From Achromobacter sp. Root83 (GTDB lineage: Bacteria; Pseudomonadota; Gammaproteobacteria; Burkholderiales; Burkholderiaceae_B), in the NCBI RefSeq assembly GCF_001428845.1, contig NZ_LMIU01000022.1, positions 619,030 through 683,029 on the forward strand: a stretch of DNA of 64,000 nt, given 5' to 3'. This document shows positions 17,654 to 25,774 of the stretch, one piece after another; position 1 is the first letter of the stretch; every line of letters starts with the position of its first letter. Both the position numbers and the translations under genes were made by a program. Below the pieces are notes generated by a model. It was not told the DNA's origin. It searched no databases and worked only from the letters and a program-made list of their open reading frames with translations.

Positions 17654-18700
17654 TCAAAGGGGGGACGCCCACGCGCCCGCCGCCTCCCGGGCGCCGCCCT
17701 GCGTCAGCGGGACCAGCGCGGCCAGCAGGTCGGAAGCCACCGCATCCCAGCTTCGCGTCAGCGCGTGCGCGCGCACGGCGTGGCGGTCGAGCGGCAGCGC
17801 CGCCCGGCAGGCGTGCGCCAGGTCGTCGTCCAGGCAGCCCGTGACGCCCGGGTCCACCACCGCCAGTGGCGCCTCGCTGCGATAGGCGGCCACCGGCGTG
17901 CCGCAGGCCATGGCCTCCAGCATGACCAGGCCGAAGGTATCGGTCAGGCTGGGAAACACGAACACGTCGGCCGCCGCATAGAAGCCGGGCAACGCGCCGT
18001 CCTGCTGCATGCCCAGGAAGACGGCATCGGGAAAGCGCTTCTTCAGGCGGGCCTCGTCCGGCCCGGCGCCCACCACCACCTTGCTGCCCGGCAGATCCAG
18101 CGACAGGAAGGCGTCCAGGTTCTTCTCGCGCGCCACCCGGCCCACGCTCAGCCAGACCGGGCGGGGCAAGTCCGCGAACGCATCGCTGTGGGCGGGCTGG
18201 AACTTGCGGGGATCGACCCCGCGCGACCAGACCCGCAGGTTCGCCAGCCCGCGCCGCGCCAGGACGTCCCGCACCGTGGGCGTCGGCACCAGCACGCATT
18301 GCGAGGGCCAGTGGAACCAGCGCAGGTAGCGCCAGGGCAAGGCGGCGGGAATGCCCATGCGCGCCTGCAGGTAATCGGGGAACATGGTGTGGAACGACGT
18401 GGTGAAGCGCCAGCCCCGCGACAGCGCCATCCGGCGGGCCGCCAGCCCCAGCGGGCCTTCGGTGGCGATGTGCAGGGCGTCGGGCACCGTGTCGCCCAGG
18501 ATGCGGCGCAACTGGCGCCCGGGCCGCAGGCACAGCCGCAGGTCGGGCTCGGAGGGCGCCGGAATGGTCCGGCTGCCCTGGGGGTTCACCACGATCAGCT
18601 CGTGGCCCCATTCACCCAGGATCTGTTGCATGGTCGTCCACGTGCGGACGACCCCGTTGACTTGCGGATGCCAGGCATCCGTAACCAGAACGATGCGCAT
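17654..18700 (-). CDS. GT4-family glycosyltransferase
   Basis: A 348-residue retaining glycosyltransferase with a GT-B fold. The N terminus MRIVLVTDAWHPQVNGVVR is typical of mannosyl or phosphatidyl-sugar transferases; later come SVGRVAREKNL, VVVGAGPDEARL, and PSLTDTFGLVMLEAMACG (the EX7E region). Related enzymes glycosylate diacylglycerol or phosphatidylinositol-like lipids, but acceptor and donor cannot be read from sequence. The ATG at 18700 is preferred over an upstream TTG at 18721. It is monocistronic, upstream of the ahcY leader on the same strand. Confidence 0.87.
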   Translation of the reverse strand: MRIVLVTDAWHPQVNGVVRTWTTMQQILGEWGHELIVVNPQGSRTIPAPSEPDLRLCLRPGRQLRRILGDTVPDALHIATEGPLGLAARRMALSRGWRFTTSFHTMFPDYLQARMGIPAALPWRYLRWFHWPSQCVLVPTPTVRDVLARRGLANLRVWSRGVDPRKFQPAHSDAFADLPRPVWLSVGRVAREKNLDAFLSLDLPGSKVVVGAGPDEARLKKRFPDAVFLGMQQDGALPGFYAAADVFVFPSLTDTFGLVMLEAMACGTPVAAYRSEAPLAVVDPGVTGCLDDDLAHACRAALPLDRHAVRAHALTRSWDAVASDLLAALVPLTQGGAREAAGAWASPL

Positions 18701-18809
18701 GATGGAGCCGGAAGTGGGCAATAGCGCGATTTAGCCCGCGCCATGTGACATGCCCAAGACGGCGCGCTGGTTGTTGCGACCGGCTGCTGCCGCCCCGGGC
18801 CGCAGCGCC

Positions 18810-19046
18810 CTAGTTGTTGCGGCGCGGATACCCCTGCGCCTTGATGCGCACCCAGACTTCGCGCTTTTCCTCTTCCGTCATGAAGACCCAGTTGGCGACC
18901 TCCATGGCCGTGCGGCCGCAGCCCCGGCAGATGTCGTCGAACAGGGTGGAACACACCGCCACGCAAGGCGAATCCGTGGCTTTGAAGGCGCGTTGCGCGT
19001 CTTCAGGGTCAGGCAATTCGGAAAGATTGGCGAAGTAACGATTCAT
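18810..19046 (-). CDS. DUF1289 small cysteine protein
   Basis: A 78-residue protein with the DUF1289 core SPCVAVCSTLFDDICRGCGR, in which Cys28, Cys32, Cys40 and Cys43 are placed to bind a metal, probably zinc or an iron-sulfur cluster. Function unknown; relatives are often near metabolic oxidoreductases. The frame stays open far upstream, but only the ATG at 19046 gives a family-like N terminus. Codon use matches the surroundings. Confidence 0.88.
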   Translation of the reverse strand: MNRYFANLSELPDPEDAQRAFKATDSPCVAVCSTLFDDICRGCGRTAMEVANWVFMTEEEKREVWVRIKAQGYPRRNN

Positions 19047-19096
19047 GGGGCGAAGGTTAACACCAGGGGTGCGTCCCTTTTTGGATAGCCCTATCG

Positions 19097-19118
19097 CCGG
19101 CCGTGGCTTGACGGCCGG
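19097..19118. other. Intergenic hairpin after the hydrolase gene
   Basis: CCGGCCGT / ACGGCCGG, an 8-bp perfect stem with a 6-nt loop, lies 39 bp beyond the hydrolase stop. It has no T run and could be a transcript-end or stability element. Confidence 0.35.
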
Positions 19119-19156
19119 TGGCAGGGACCGCGCGGGCCCCCGCTGACCGCCCCGAC

Positions 19157-20044
19157 TCAGCGCCAGCCGAAGTATTCCCGCGCCTCGGCGAGCACGGCGT
19201 CCGGCGCTTCCTCCGCCAGATAATGCGCGCCAGGCAGGGGGCCGCCCGTCACGTCGTCCGCCACGGCGCGCCACAGGGCCAGCACGTCGAAGTTCCGGCC
19301 CACCGCCCCGCGCTCGCCCCACAGCGCGCGCACCGGCATGCGCAGGCGCTCGCCGGCCTCGCGGCCCGCCCGGTCGTGTTCCAGATCGACGGTGGCGGAT
19401 GCGCGGTAGTCTTCGCAGATGCCGGTGGCCCAGCCGGGCTGGCGCGCCGCGCGTTCGTATTCCGCCATGGCCTCGGCGGAAAAATGCGCCAGCCCGCCGG
19501 GGCGCCCTCCCATCACCGAACGCAGGTAGAAAATGGGGTCGTGCTCGATCATGGTTTCGGGGACGGGCGCGGGCTGGATCAGCCAGAACCAATGGAAATA
19601 GGCCTGGGCGAAGGCGCGGGTCGTGCCTTCGTACATATCCAGCGTGGGCGCGATGTCCAGCAGCATCATGCGGGTGACGGAATCCGGATGGTCCAGCGCC
19701 AGGCGGTGGGCCACCCGGGCGCCGCGATCGTGCGCCAGCACGTCGAAACGCGCATGGCCCAGGCCGCGCATCAGATCCGCCATGTCGGCCGCCATGGTCC
19801 GCTTGGAGTGCGCCGTATGGTCGGCGCTGGCCGCCGGCTTGTCGCTGTCCCCGTAGCCTCTCAGATCCGCGGCCACGCAGGTGCGGTGCCGCGTCAGTTC
19901 GGCCCAGACGCGGTGCCAGATGGCATGGGTCTGCGGATGCCCGTGCAGCAGCAGCAAGGGCGGCCCCGAGCCCGCGATGCGGGCGGCGATCTGGATGCCG
20001 TTGGCCTGGATGCGGCGCACCGGCAGGTCGAAGAATGCGGTCAT
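19157..20044 (-). CDS. Haloacetate (fluoroacetate) dehalogenase-like alpha/beta hydrolase
   Basis: A 295-residue alpha/beta hydrolase that closely follows fluoroacetate dehalogenase. The nucleophile Asp106 lies in HDRGARVAHRLALDHP, with carboxylate-binding Arg107 and Arg110. The acid Asp130 is in LLDIAPT, the halide-pocket pair His151-Trp152 in YFHWFWLIQP, Tyr213 in ICEDYRA, and the general base His274 in GAHYL. Offsets from the nucleophile (+1, +4, +24, +45, +46, about +107, +168) match the characterised enzymes. These cleave C-F or C-Cl bonds of haloacetates; actual substrate here is inferred. It is last in the leuCD cluster, 65 bp after leuD. Confidence 0.85.
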   Translation of the reverse strand: MTAFFDLPVRRIQANGIQIAARIAGSGPPLLLLHGHPQTHAIWHRVWAELTRHRTCVAADLRGYGDSDKPAASADHTAHSKRTMAADMADLMRGLGHARFDVLAHDRGARVAHRLALDHPDSVTRMMLLDIAPTLDMYEGTTRAFAQAYFHWFWLIQPAPVPETMIEHDPIFYLRSVMGGRPGGLAHFSAEAMAEYERAARQPGWATGICEDYRASATVDLEHDRAGREAGERLRMPVRALWGERGAVGRNFDVLALWRAVADDVTGGPLPGAHYLAEEAPDAVLAEAREYFGWR

Positions 20045-20109
20045 CGGCGTGGTCTCCAATGTCTGTGTGTTGAGATTCTGTTCACCCTGACGGGAGCGTT
20101 GCACAGGCC

Positions 20110-20757
20110 TCAGGCGGCGTCCAGCCGGTCGCGCACGCGGCGCGCCACGTCCTTCATCCAGGGAAAGCGCGCCCAATGACGCGCTTCGAAGCGCTCCACA
20201 TCGGCCAGTTGCAGCAGCGACGCCCCCACCATGTCCTGCCCCTGCGCGAACATGCGGCGATGCCGGTCGGGCAGATCGAAGCCCGCCGTCCAGCCGTCGG
20301 CGGCGCGCACCTGGCCGGCCAGCAGGTCGATGCCGACGCGGTTGCCGGCCGCGGACGCATCGGTCACCCGCGCAAGCAGGGCGTCGACCGCCGCCGGCGG
20401 CAAGGTCACCAGCAGCAGGCCGTTGTTCAAGGCGTTGAAGTAGAAGATCTCGCCAAAGCTGGCCGCGATCACGGCGCGGATGCCGAACTGCTGCAGGCCC
20501 CACACCGCGTGCTCGCGGCTGGAGCCGCAGCCGAAGTTCGGCCCCGCCACCAGGATGGACGCCCCCGCGTAGGCGTCCTGGTTCAGCACGCAATCGGGCC
20601 GTGGCTCGCCCCGCTCGTCGAAGCGGAGGTCGTACAGCAGGCCCTTGTCCAGCCCGGCCTTGTCGATGATGCGCAGGAACTGCTTGGGCATGATCTGGTC
20701 GGTGTCCAGATTGGAATACGGCAGCGGCGCGGCAACGCCCTCGATCACGGCATTCAT
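20110..20757 (-). CDS. leuD: 3-isopropylmalate dehydratase small subunit (LeuD-like)
   Basis: A 215-residue swivelling domain that completes the aconitase-type active site with LeuC. Recognised by YSNLDTDQIMPKQFL at the start, VAGPNFGCGSSREHAVWGL and FGEIFYFNALNNGLL. The ATG overlaps the leuC stop by 4 nt (ATGA). Because leuB and leuA are absent and the neighbours are a Bug protein, a LysR regulator and a dehalogenase-like hydrolase, this may be a catabolic paralogue acting on another 2-hydroxy diacid and not the leucine biosynthetic copy. Confidence 0.9.
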   Translation of the reverse strand: MNAVIEGVAAPLPYSNLDTDQIMPKQFLRIIDKAGLDKGLLYDLRFDERGEPRPDCVLNQDAYAGASILVAGPNFGCGSSREHAVWGLQQFGIRAVIAASFGEIFYFNALNNGLLLVTLPPAAVDALLARVTDASAAGNRVGIDLLAGQVRAADGWTAGFDLPDRHRRMFAQGQDMVGASLLQLADVERFEARHWARFPWMKDVARRVRDRLDAA

Positions 20758-22175
20758 TTGGTGTCTCCCCATTCGCGCACGTCCACGATGCGGCCCGCCA
20801 GCGCGGCGGCCGCCGCCATGGCCGGGCTCATCAGGTGCGTGCGCCCTGCCCGTCCCTGGCGTCCCTCGAAATTCCGGTTGGTGGTGGACGCGCAGCGCTC
20901 GCCCGGCCGCAGCACGTCGTCGTTCATGGCCAGGCACATCGAACAGCCCGGCTGGCGCCATTCGAATCCGGCCTCGATCAACTGCGCGGCCAGCCCTTCC
21001 GCTTCGGCCTGCGCGCGCACCGCGCCGGACCCAGGCACCACCATCGCCCGCACGCCGGCCGCGACCTTCCTGCCGCGCGCCAGCCCCGCCACCACGCGCA
21101 GGTCTTCGATGCGGCCGTTGGTGCAGGAACCGATGAAGACCCGGTCGATCGGCACGCCGGCGATCGGCGCGCCGGCGGCCAGGCCGATATAGTCCATAGC
21201 CTTTTCCAGCGCCAGCCGGGCCAGCGTATCGGGTTCGGCCTGTGGATCCGGAACCCTGCCGTCGACCGGCACGGCCTGGTCCGGGCTGGTGCCCCAGGTC
21301 ACGAATGGCGCGATCCCGGCCGCGTCGAAAGCATGTTCGATGTCGAAGCCGGCGTCGCCGTCCGTGCGCAGCGTGGCCCAGTACTCGCGGGCCTGGCGCA
21401 GCGCCTCGCCGTGCAGTTGCGGCGCATGCGCGGCGACATACGCATCGGTGACGGCGTCCGGCGCGATCAACGCGGCGCGCGCCCCCGCCTCGACCGTCAT
21501 GTTGCACAGGGTCATGCGCGCCTCGGCGGACAGCGCGGCGATCGCCTCGCCGCAGAACTCCACGGCATGCCCGCGCGCGCCTTGCGCGCCAATGCGATGC
21601 ACGATGTAGATGACGAGGTCCTTGGCCGACACGCCGGCCGGCAACACGCCGTCGACACGGATGCGCATGTTGCGCGCCACGCGGTAGACCAGCGTTTGGG
21701 TGGCCAGGATATGTTCGACCTCGGACGTCCCGATGCCGAAACCCAGGGCCCCCAGCGCGCCGTAGGTGGTTGTGTGGCTGTCGCCGCACAGCACCACCAT
21801 GCCGGGCAGGATCATGCCGTGCTCGGGCGCGATGACGTGTTCGATTCCCTGCAGCGGGTCGGTGGTGTCGAACAGCGCGATGCGCGCCGCATCGCAATTG
21901 CGCTTCAGGTTGAGCGCCTGCCGCGACGAGGCGTCGTCGGCGATCACGCGCAGCGCGGCGGGCACCGGATGCGTGGGGATGATGTGATCCACCACCGCCA
22001 TCTGCTGCCCGGGGCGCAGCACCGGACGTCCACGCGCGGCCAGGCCGCTGAAGGCTTGCGGACTGGTGTATTCGTTCATGATGTGCAGGTCGACGTAAAG
22101 CAGGACGTGCTCGTCGTCGATCCGGGCCACCTCATGGCTGGCCACCAGTTTGTCGTACAGCGTCATGCCGGGCAT
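20754..22175 (-). CDS. leuC: 3-isopropylmalate dehydratase large subunit (LeuC-like)
   Basis: A 473-residue aconitase-family protein that carries a [4Fe-4S] cluster. Visible: CGDSHTTTYGALGALGFGIG, the cluster cysteines in FIGSCTNGRIED and GCSMCLAMN, and STTNRNFEGRQGR. It isomerises 2- and 3-isopropylmalate or related acids. ATG 22175 is chosen for the upstream AAGGAAG; the first MPGMTLY has a second Met three codons later. It is 82 bp downstream of the Bug gene and coupled to leuD. See leuD for doubts about the true substrate. Confidence 0.92.
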   Translation of the reverse strand: MPGMTLYDKLVASHEVARIDDEHVLLYVDLHIMNEYTSPQAFSGLAARGRPVLRPGQQMAVVDHIIPTHPVPAALRVIADDASSRQALNLKRNCDAARIALFDTTDPLQGIEHVIAPEHGMILPGMVVLCGDSHTTTYGALGALGFGIGTSEVEHILATQTLVYRVARNMRIRVDGVLPAGVSAKDLVIYIVHRIGAQGARGHAVEFCGEAIAALSAEARMTLCNMTVEAGARAALIAPDAVTDAYVAAHAPQLHGEALRQAREYWATLRTDGDAGFDIEHAFDAAGIAPFVTWGTSPDQAVPVDGRVPDPQAEPDTLARLALEKAMDYIGLAAGAPIAGVPIDRVFIGSCTNGRIEDLRVVAGLARGRKVAAGVRAMVVPGSGAVRAQAEAEGLAAQLIEAGFEWRQPGCSMCLAMNDDVLRPGERCASTTNRNFEGRQGRAGRTHLMSPAMAAAAALAGRIVDVREWGDTK

Positions 22176-22257
22176 GTCTGGCTTCCTTGATGATGAATGC
22201 GCCCGCGGCACGCGCGGGCGGCTTGTATGGCGATCCGCAGGGGCCAGTCCTCGGCCC

Positions 22258-23238
22258 CTAGTTGGCCTGGATTCCCGCGTCCTTGACGATGCCGGACCAC
22301 CGCGTCATTTCGGCGGCAACCATGGCGTCGGCCTTGTCCGGCGCGGAAATCAGGGGATCGAATCCCTCTTTTTGCATGCGCTGCGTCAGCTCCGGCGATC
22401 GCAGCGCCTCTCCCAGCTTGGCGTTCAACGTGTCGATGACCGGCTGCGGCGTGCCGGCGGGCGCGCTGATGACAAACCAGGTATTGAACTCATAGCCCGG
22501 CAGGCCGGACTCGGCGATGGTGGGCACATCCGGCAGCAGCGGCGAACGCTTGGTGCCGGTTACGCCCAGTGCGCGCAGCTTCTTGCCGTCGACTTGCGGC
22601 TTGGCGGCGGACAGCACCGGAAAGCTCATCTGCACCTGCCCGCTGATGGTGTCCAGCATGGCGGGGCCGCCGCCCTTGTACGGGACGTGCAGGATCTGCG
22701 TCTTCGACACGGACTTGAACAGCTCCGCCGCCATATGGAAGGTGCTGCCCGTGCCAGCGGAACCGAAGCTCAGATCGTTGGCAGGGCGGGCCCGCACGTA
22801 GGCCAGCAGGTCGCTCACCGAGGCCACCGGCAGCCCGTTGGTCACCGTCAGCACATGCTGGGACGTGCCCACCGTGCCGACTGAACGCAGGTCCTTGGCC
22901 GTATCGAACGGCATGGTCTTGAAGAGCGCCGGATTGATGGCCAGCGACATGGTGTTGATGCCGAGCGTATAGCCGTTGGGTTCGGCGCGCGCGACGGCCG
23001 CCATGCCGATGTTGCCGGAGGCGCCGGCGCGGTTCTCCACGATCACGCTCTGGCCCAGCGCCCGGCCCCAGGCGTCGGAGATCAGGCGCGCGGCGATGTC
23101 CACGCTGCCTCCGGGCGCGAACGGAACCACCAGCGTCACCGCGCGCTCGGGAAAGGCATTGGCGGCGGCGGCCGGATGAGCCCAACAGGATGCGGCGATG
23201 GCCGCGCACAATGCGCCGGCCCCTTTGCTTATCTTCAT
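22258..23238 (-). CDS. Bug-family substrate-binding protein
   Basis: A 326-residue periplasmic solute-binding protein with an N-terminal signal peptide (ALCAAIAASCWAHPAAAANA, cleavage about residue 26) and Bug motifs VTLVVPFAPGGSVDIAARL and GQSVIVENRAGASGNIG. It heads the minus-strand cluster leading into leuC, leuD and the dehalogenase-like hydrolase, and lies opposite a LysR gene, so it likely captures the cluster's carboxylate substrate. No TctA or TctB partner is present in the window. Confidence 0.92.
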   Translation of the reverse strand: MKISKGAGALCAAIAASCWAHPAAAANAFPERAVTLVVPFAPGGSVDIAARLISDAWGRALGQSVIVENRAGASGNIGMAAVARAEPNGYTLGINTMSLAINPALFKTMPFDTAKDLRSVGTVGTSQHVLTVTNGLPVASVSDLLAYVRARPANDLSFGSAGTGSTFHMAAELFKSVSKTQILHVPYKGGGPAMLDTISGQVQMSFPVLSAAKPQVDGKKLRALGVTGTKRSPLLPDVPTIAESGLPGYEFNTWFVISAPAGTPQPVIDTLNAKLGEALRSPELTQRMQKEGFDPLISAPDKADAMVAAEMTRWSGIVKDAGIQAN

Positions 23239-23336
23239 TTCTGGTCTCCTCGTCTGGCCGCGTCGGGCGGCTCTGTATCGGTGAGACCAGTGTATAGGCC
23301 GGGTGGGTTCTTATAATTCCGTGAAAACCTAAAGCT

Positions 23337-23356
23337 TTATTAAATATGATTTATAA
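23337..23356. promoter_or_regulatory. Candidate LysR operator
   Basis: In the AT-rich 126-bp divergent gap, TTATTAAATATGATTTATAA is an imperfect dyad (TTAT at one end, ATAA at the other, 14 of 20 positions symmetric). It ends 8 bp before the LysR start codon. LysR regulators usually bind such sites between their own gene and the divergent target. Confidence 0.45.
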
Positions 23357-23364
23357 ATAAGCCT

Positions 23365-24288
23365 ATGGACGCGCTCTCGGATCTCGCCTTCTTTTCCCTG
23401 GTGGTCAAGCACGGCAACCTGTCGGCCACCGCGCGTGAACTGGGGCTGACGCCGCCCGCCGTCAGCACGCGGCTGGCCAAGCTGGAACAGCGCCTGGGCG
23501 TGCGCCTGCTGAACCGCACGACCCGCCGGGTCAGCGTCACGCAGGAAGGCGAGCTGTATCTTGCCGAAGGCGGTCGCATCCTGGCCGATCTGGAAGCGCT
23601 GGAGCGCTCGGTTTCCAGCGCGCGCGCGCAGCCCCAGGGCCTGCTGCGGCTGAACGCGACGTTCGGCTTCGGACGCGCCCACATCGTGCCGGCCGTATCG
23701 GACTTCTGCCGCGAATACCCCGACGTGGAAGTGCAGATGCGGCTGACCGACAGGCCGCTGAACCTGATCGAGGAAGGCGTTGACGTGGCGGTGCGGTTTG
23801 GCGACCTGCCGGACGCGCGCCTGACCGCGCGCAAGATCGCATCCAACCGGCGGTTGCTGTGCGCGTCGCCGCGCTACCTGGACACCTACGGCGAACCCCG
23901 CACCCCCGGCGAACTGCAGCGCCACCGCTGCATCGTCGTGCGCGAGAACGACGTCGCCTACGGCACATGGCGGCTGGAATCGGGCCCGCGCGCGGAAACC
24001 GTGAAGGTGCGCGGTCCGGTCAGTTCAAACGACGGGCAGAGCGCGCTGGAGTGGGCGCTGGATGGCCACGGCATCGTCATGCGGTCCGAATGGGAAACGG
24101 CCGCCTACCTGCGCGCGGGCCGGCTGCGCGAAGTGCTGACCGACTGGCGCACCCCGCCCGCCGACATCCACGCGCTGTATCCGGAGCGGCTGAACCTGCC
24201 GGCCAAGACACTGGCCTTCGTGGAGTTCCTGTCGCGGCGCTTCGCCCGCCACCTGCGGGCGCCGGGCGCAGGCGGCACGGTCTGGTGA
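23365..24288 (+). CDS. LysR-family transcriptional regulator
   Basis: A 307-residue regulator. The N-terminal winged helix-turn-helix runs from ALSDLAFFSLVVKHGNLSAT to about residue 60 (SVTQEGELYL ends it), followed by a two-lobe ligand-binding domain (GLLRLNATFGFGRAHIVPAV onward). It resembles the DsdC/AaeR-like subgroup that responds to aromatic or small organic acids, but the inducer is unknown. Divergent from the Bug/leuCD/hydrolase cluster, which is its likely target. Confidence 0.93.
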   Translation: MDALSDLAFFSLVVKHGNLSATARELGLTPPAVSTRLAKLEQRLGVRLLNRTTRRVSVTQEGELYLAEGGRILADLEALERSVSSARAQPQGLLRLNATFGFGRAHIVPAVSDFCREYPDVEVQMRLTDRPLNLIEEGVDVAVRFGDLPDARLTARKIASNRRLLCASPRYLDTYGEPRTPGELQRHRCIVVRENDVAYGTWRLESGPRAETVKVRGPVSSNDGQSALEWALDGHGIVMRSEWETAAYLRAGRLREVLTDWRTPPADIHALYPERLNLPAKTLAFVEFLSRRFARHLRAPGAGGTVW

Positions 24289-24292
24289 AGGC

Positions 24293-24934
24293 TCAGATTT
24301 CGTCGATGGGCGTGCTGGCGCCGGCGCCCGCGGGCGCGCTGTCCGCGCCGATGGCGTAGCGGTCGCGCGTCGTGACATAGAAGCTGGCCCCGAAGCGGCC
24401 CACCGGAAAGTAATCCTGCAGGCGCACCCGCCAGGTCTCCGTGTCGATCAGGCCGTCCCGCGCATGCAGCCAGCGCACCTGTCCAATGAAGATCTGCCGG
24501 CTGGCGGTCTCCATGGTTTCGAATAGCGTGCATTCGAACGCGACGGGTGCCTGCACGATGCGCGGCGGCGCCACGCGATGGCTGGGCGCCGCGTCCAGGC
24601 CCGCGTGCGCCAGTTCGCTGACGTCCGACGGCAGCCGGTCGCCGCAGCGGTGCATCTTTTCCGCCATGGCTTCGTCGGTCAGGTGAACCACGAATTCCTT
24701 GTCGCGCGCGATGTTGACGGCGGTGTCCTTCAGGCCGCCGTCCTCCAGCCGGTTGATGCTGACCATCACGATGGGCGGGTCTTCGCCCAGCATGTTGAAC
24801 ATGCTGAACGGCGCGGCGTTGACCACGCCGGTCTCGGACAGGGTGGTGATCAGCGCGATCGGCCGGGGCACGATCAGGCTGGCCATCAGCTTGTAGCGCT
24901 GATATTCGGTAATTGCGTCGAAATCGATTTCCAT
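24293..24934 (-). CDS. Flavin reductase family protein (FMN split-barrel)
   Basis: A 213-residue FMN-binding protein. Visible: MASLIVPRPIALITTLSETG, NAAPFSMFNMLGEDPP, the VSINRLEDGGLKDTAVNI segment and VHLTDEAMAEKMH, typical of flavin reductase-like proteins that supply reduced flavin to a monooxygenase or act on their own. The ATG follows the GntR stop by 1 nt, so the two genes are co-translated. Together with the deacetylase they form a minus-strand unit divergent from the Liv transporter. No monooxygenase partner is in the window. Confidence 0.9.
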   Translation of the reverse strand: MEIDFDAITEYQRYKLMASLIVPRPIALITTLSETGVVNAAPFSMFNMLGEDPPIVMVSINRLEDGGLKDTAVNIARDKEFVVHLTDEAMAEKMHRCGDRLPSDVSELAHAGLDAAPSHRVAPPRIVQAPVAFECTLFETMETASRQIFIGQVRWLHARDGLIDTETWRVRLQDYFPVGRFGASFYVTTRDRYAIGADSAPAGAGASTPIDEI

Positions 24935-24935
24935 G

Positions 24936-25730
24936 TCAGGCCAGTCCCAGCATCTGGGCAAGGGTTTGAGCGGGTTGCGGGCGTTCCAGGCTGATCCGCC
25001 GTTCCAGGTCCGCAAGGTGGTTGTCGTTGATTTGCACGGCCTCGGCCACGTCGCCGCGCTCCATCAGGTCCACGATCAGCACGTGTTCGCCGTGTTCGCA
25101 CGCGGCATTGCCGGGCGGTTCGTACAGGGCCACGATCAGCGAGCAGCGCGACACCAGCTCGGCCAGATAGCCGTGAAGGATCGTGTTGCCCGACAGCTCG
25201 CCCAGCCGGACGTGGAAGGCGCTGGCCTGCCGCGCCCAGGCGGGCTGGCCGGCCCGGTGCAGCAGCGCGTGCTCGTCGCGCAATTGCTTGCGCAGCGAAA
25301 CGAAGTCGGCCTTGGTGGCGCGGGCCGCGGCCAGCGGCACCAGGGCGGCCTCCAGCGCACGGCGCGCCTGGAATATCTGGCGCGTGTCTTCGGGCGTGGG
25401 CTCGGCCACCACGGCGCCCCGGTTGTGGTGCAGATCCACCACATGCTCGTGCGCCAGGCGCTGCAAGGCCTTGCGCGCCACCGACCGCGACACCCCGAAC
25501 AGGTCGCAGATCGCCGCCTCGGGCAGTTTGGTGCCGGGCGTCAGGCGCTGGCTCATCACGCTTTCATAAACCGCTTCGCAGATGCGGCGCTCCAGGTCGG
25601 CATCGGGATTGCCCGCGCCGGGCGCATCGGACCTGCCGCCGGCTTCTTGCTGGCCAGGCGCGGGTTCGTTCGCGGTCTTCGGCCGGGCGGTGCGGGGGGA
25701 GCGAGGTTTGGCGGGGCTTCGGGTGGACAT
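24936..25730 (-). CDS. GntR-family regulator, FCD (FadR) subfamily
   Basis: A 264-residue regulator with a disordered Pro/Ala/Arg-rich N-terminal extension of about 43 residues. The winged helix-turn-helix runs from DLERRICEAVYESVMSQRL to about 110 (LFGVSRSVARKALQRL is the recognition region). An all-helical FCD effector domain follows, with FHVRLGELSGN and a His-containing C-terminal helix for metal or acid ligands. Lies between the deacetylase and flavin reductase genes; the palindrome at 26756-26788 is a candidate binding site. Confidence 0.92.
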   Translation of the reverse strand: MSTRSPAKPRSPRTARPKTANEPAPGQQEAGGRSDAPGAGNPDADLERRICEAVYESVMSQRLTPGTKLPEAAICDLFGVSRSVARKALQRLAHEHVVDLHHNRGAVVAEPTPEDTRQIFQARRALEAALVPLAAARATKADFVSLRKQLRDEHALLHRAGQPAWARQASAFHVRLGELSGNTILHGYLAELVSRCSLIVALYEPPGNAACEHGEHVLIVDLMERGDVAEAVQINDNHLADLERRISLERPQPAQTLAQMLGLA

Positions 25731-25774
25731 GGATAACTCGGTTCAGCGGAGGAAACGGAATGGTCGGGGCGGCG

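Noticed and set aside
20754..22175. This leuCD as the leucine biosynthetic copy
   Set aside because: Not excluded, but leuA and leuB are absent and the neighbours are catabolic in type, so kept as a probable paralogue.
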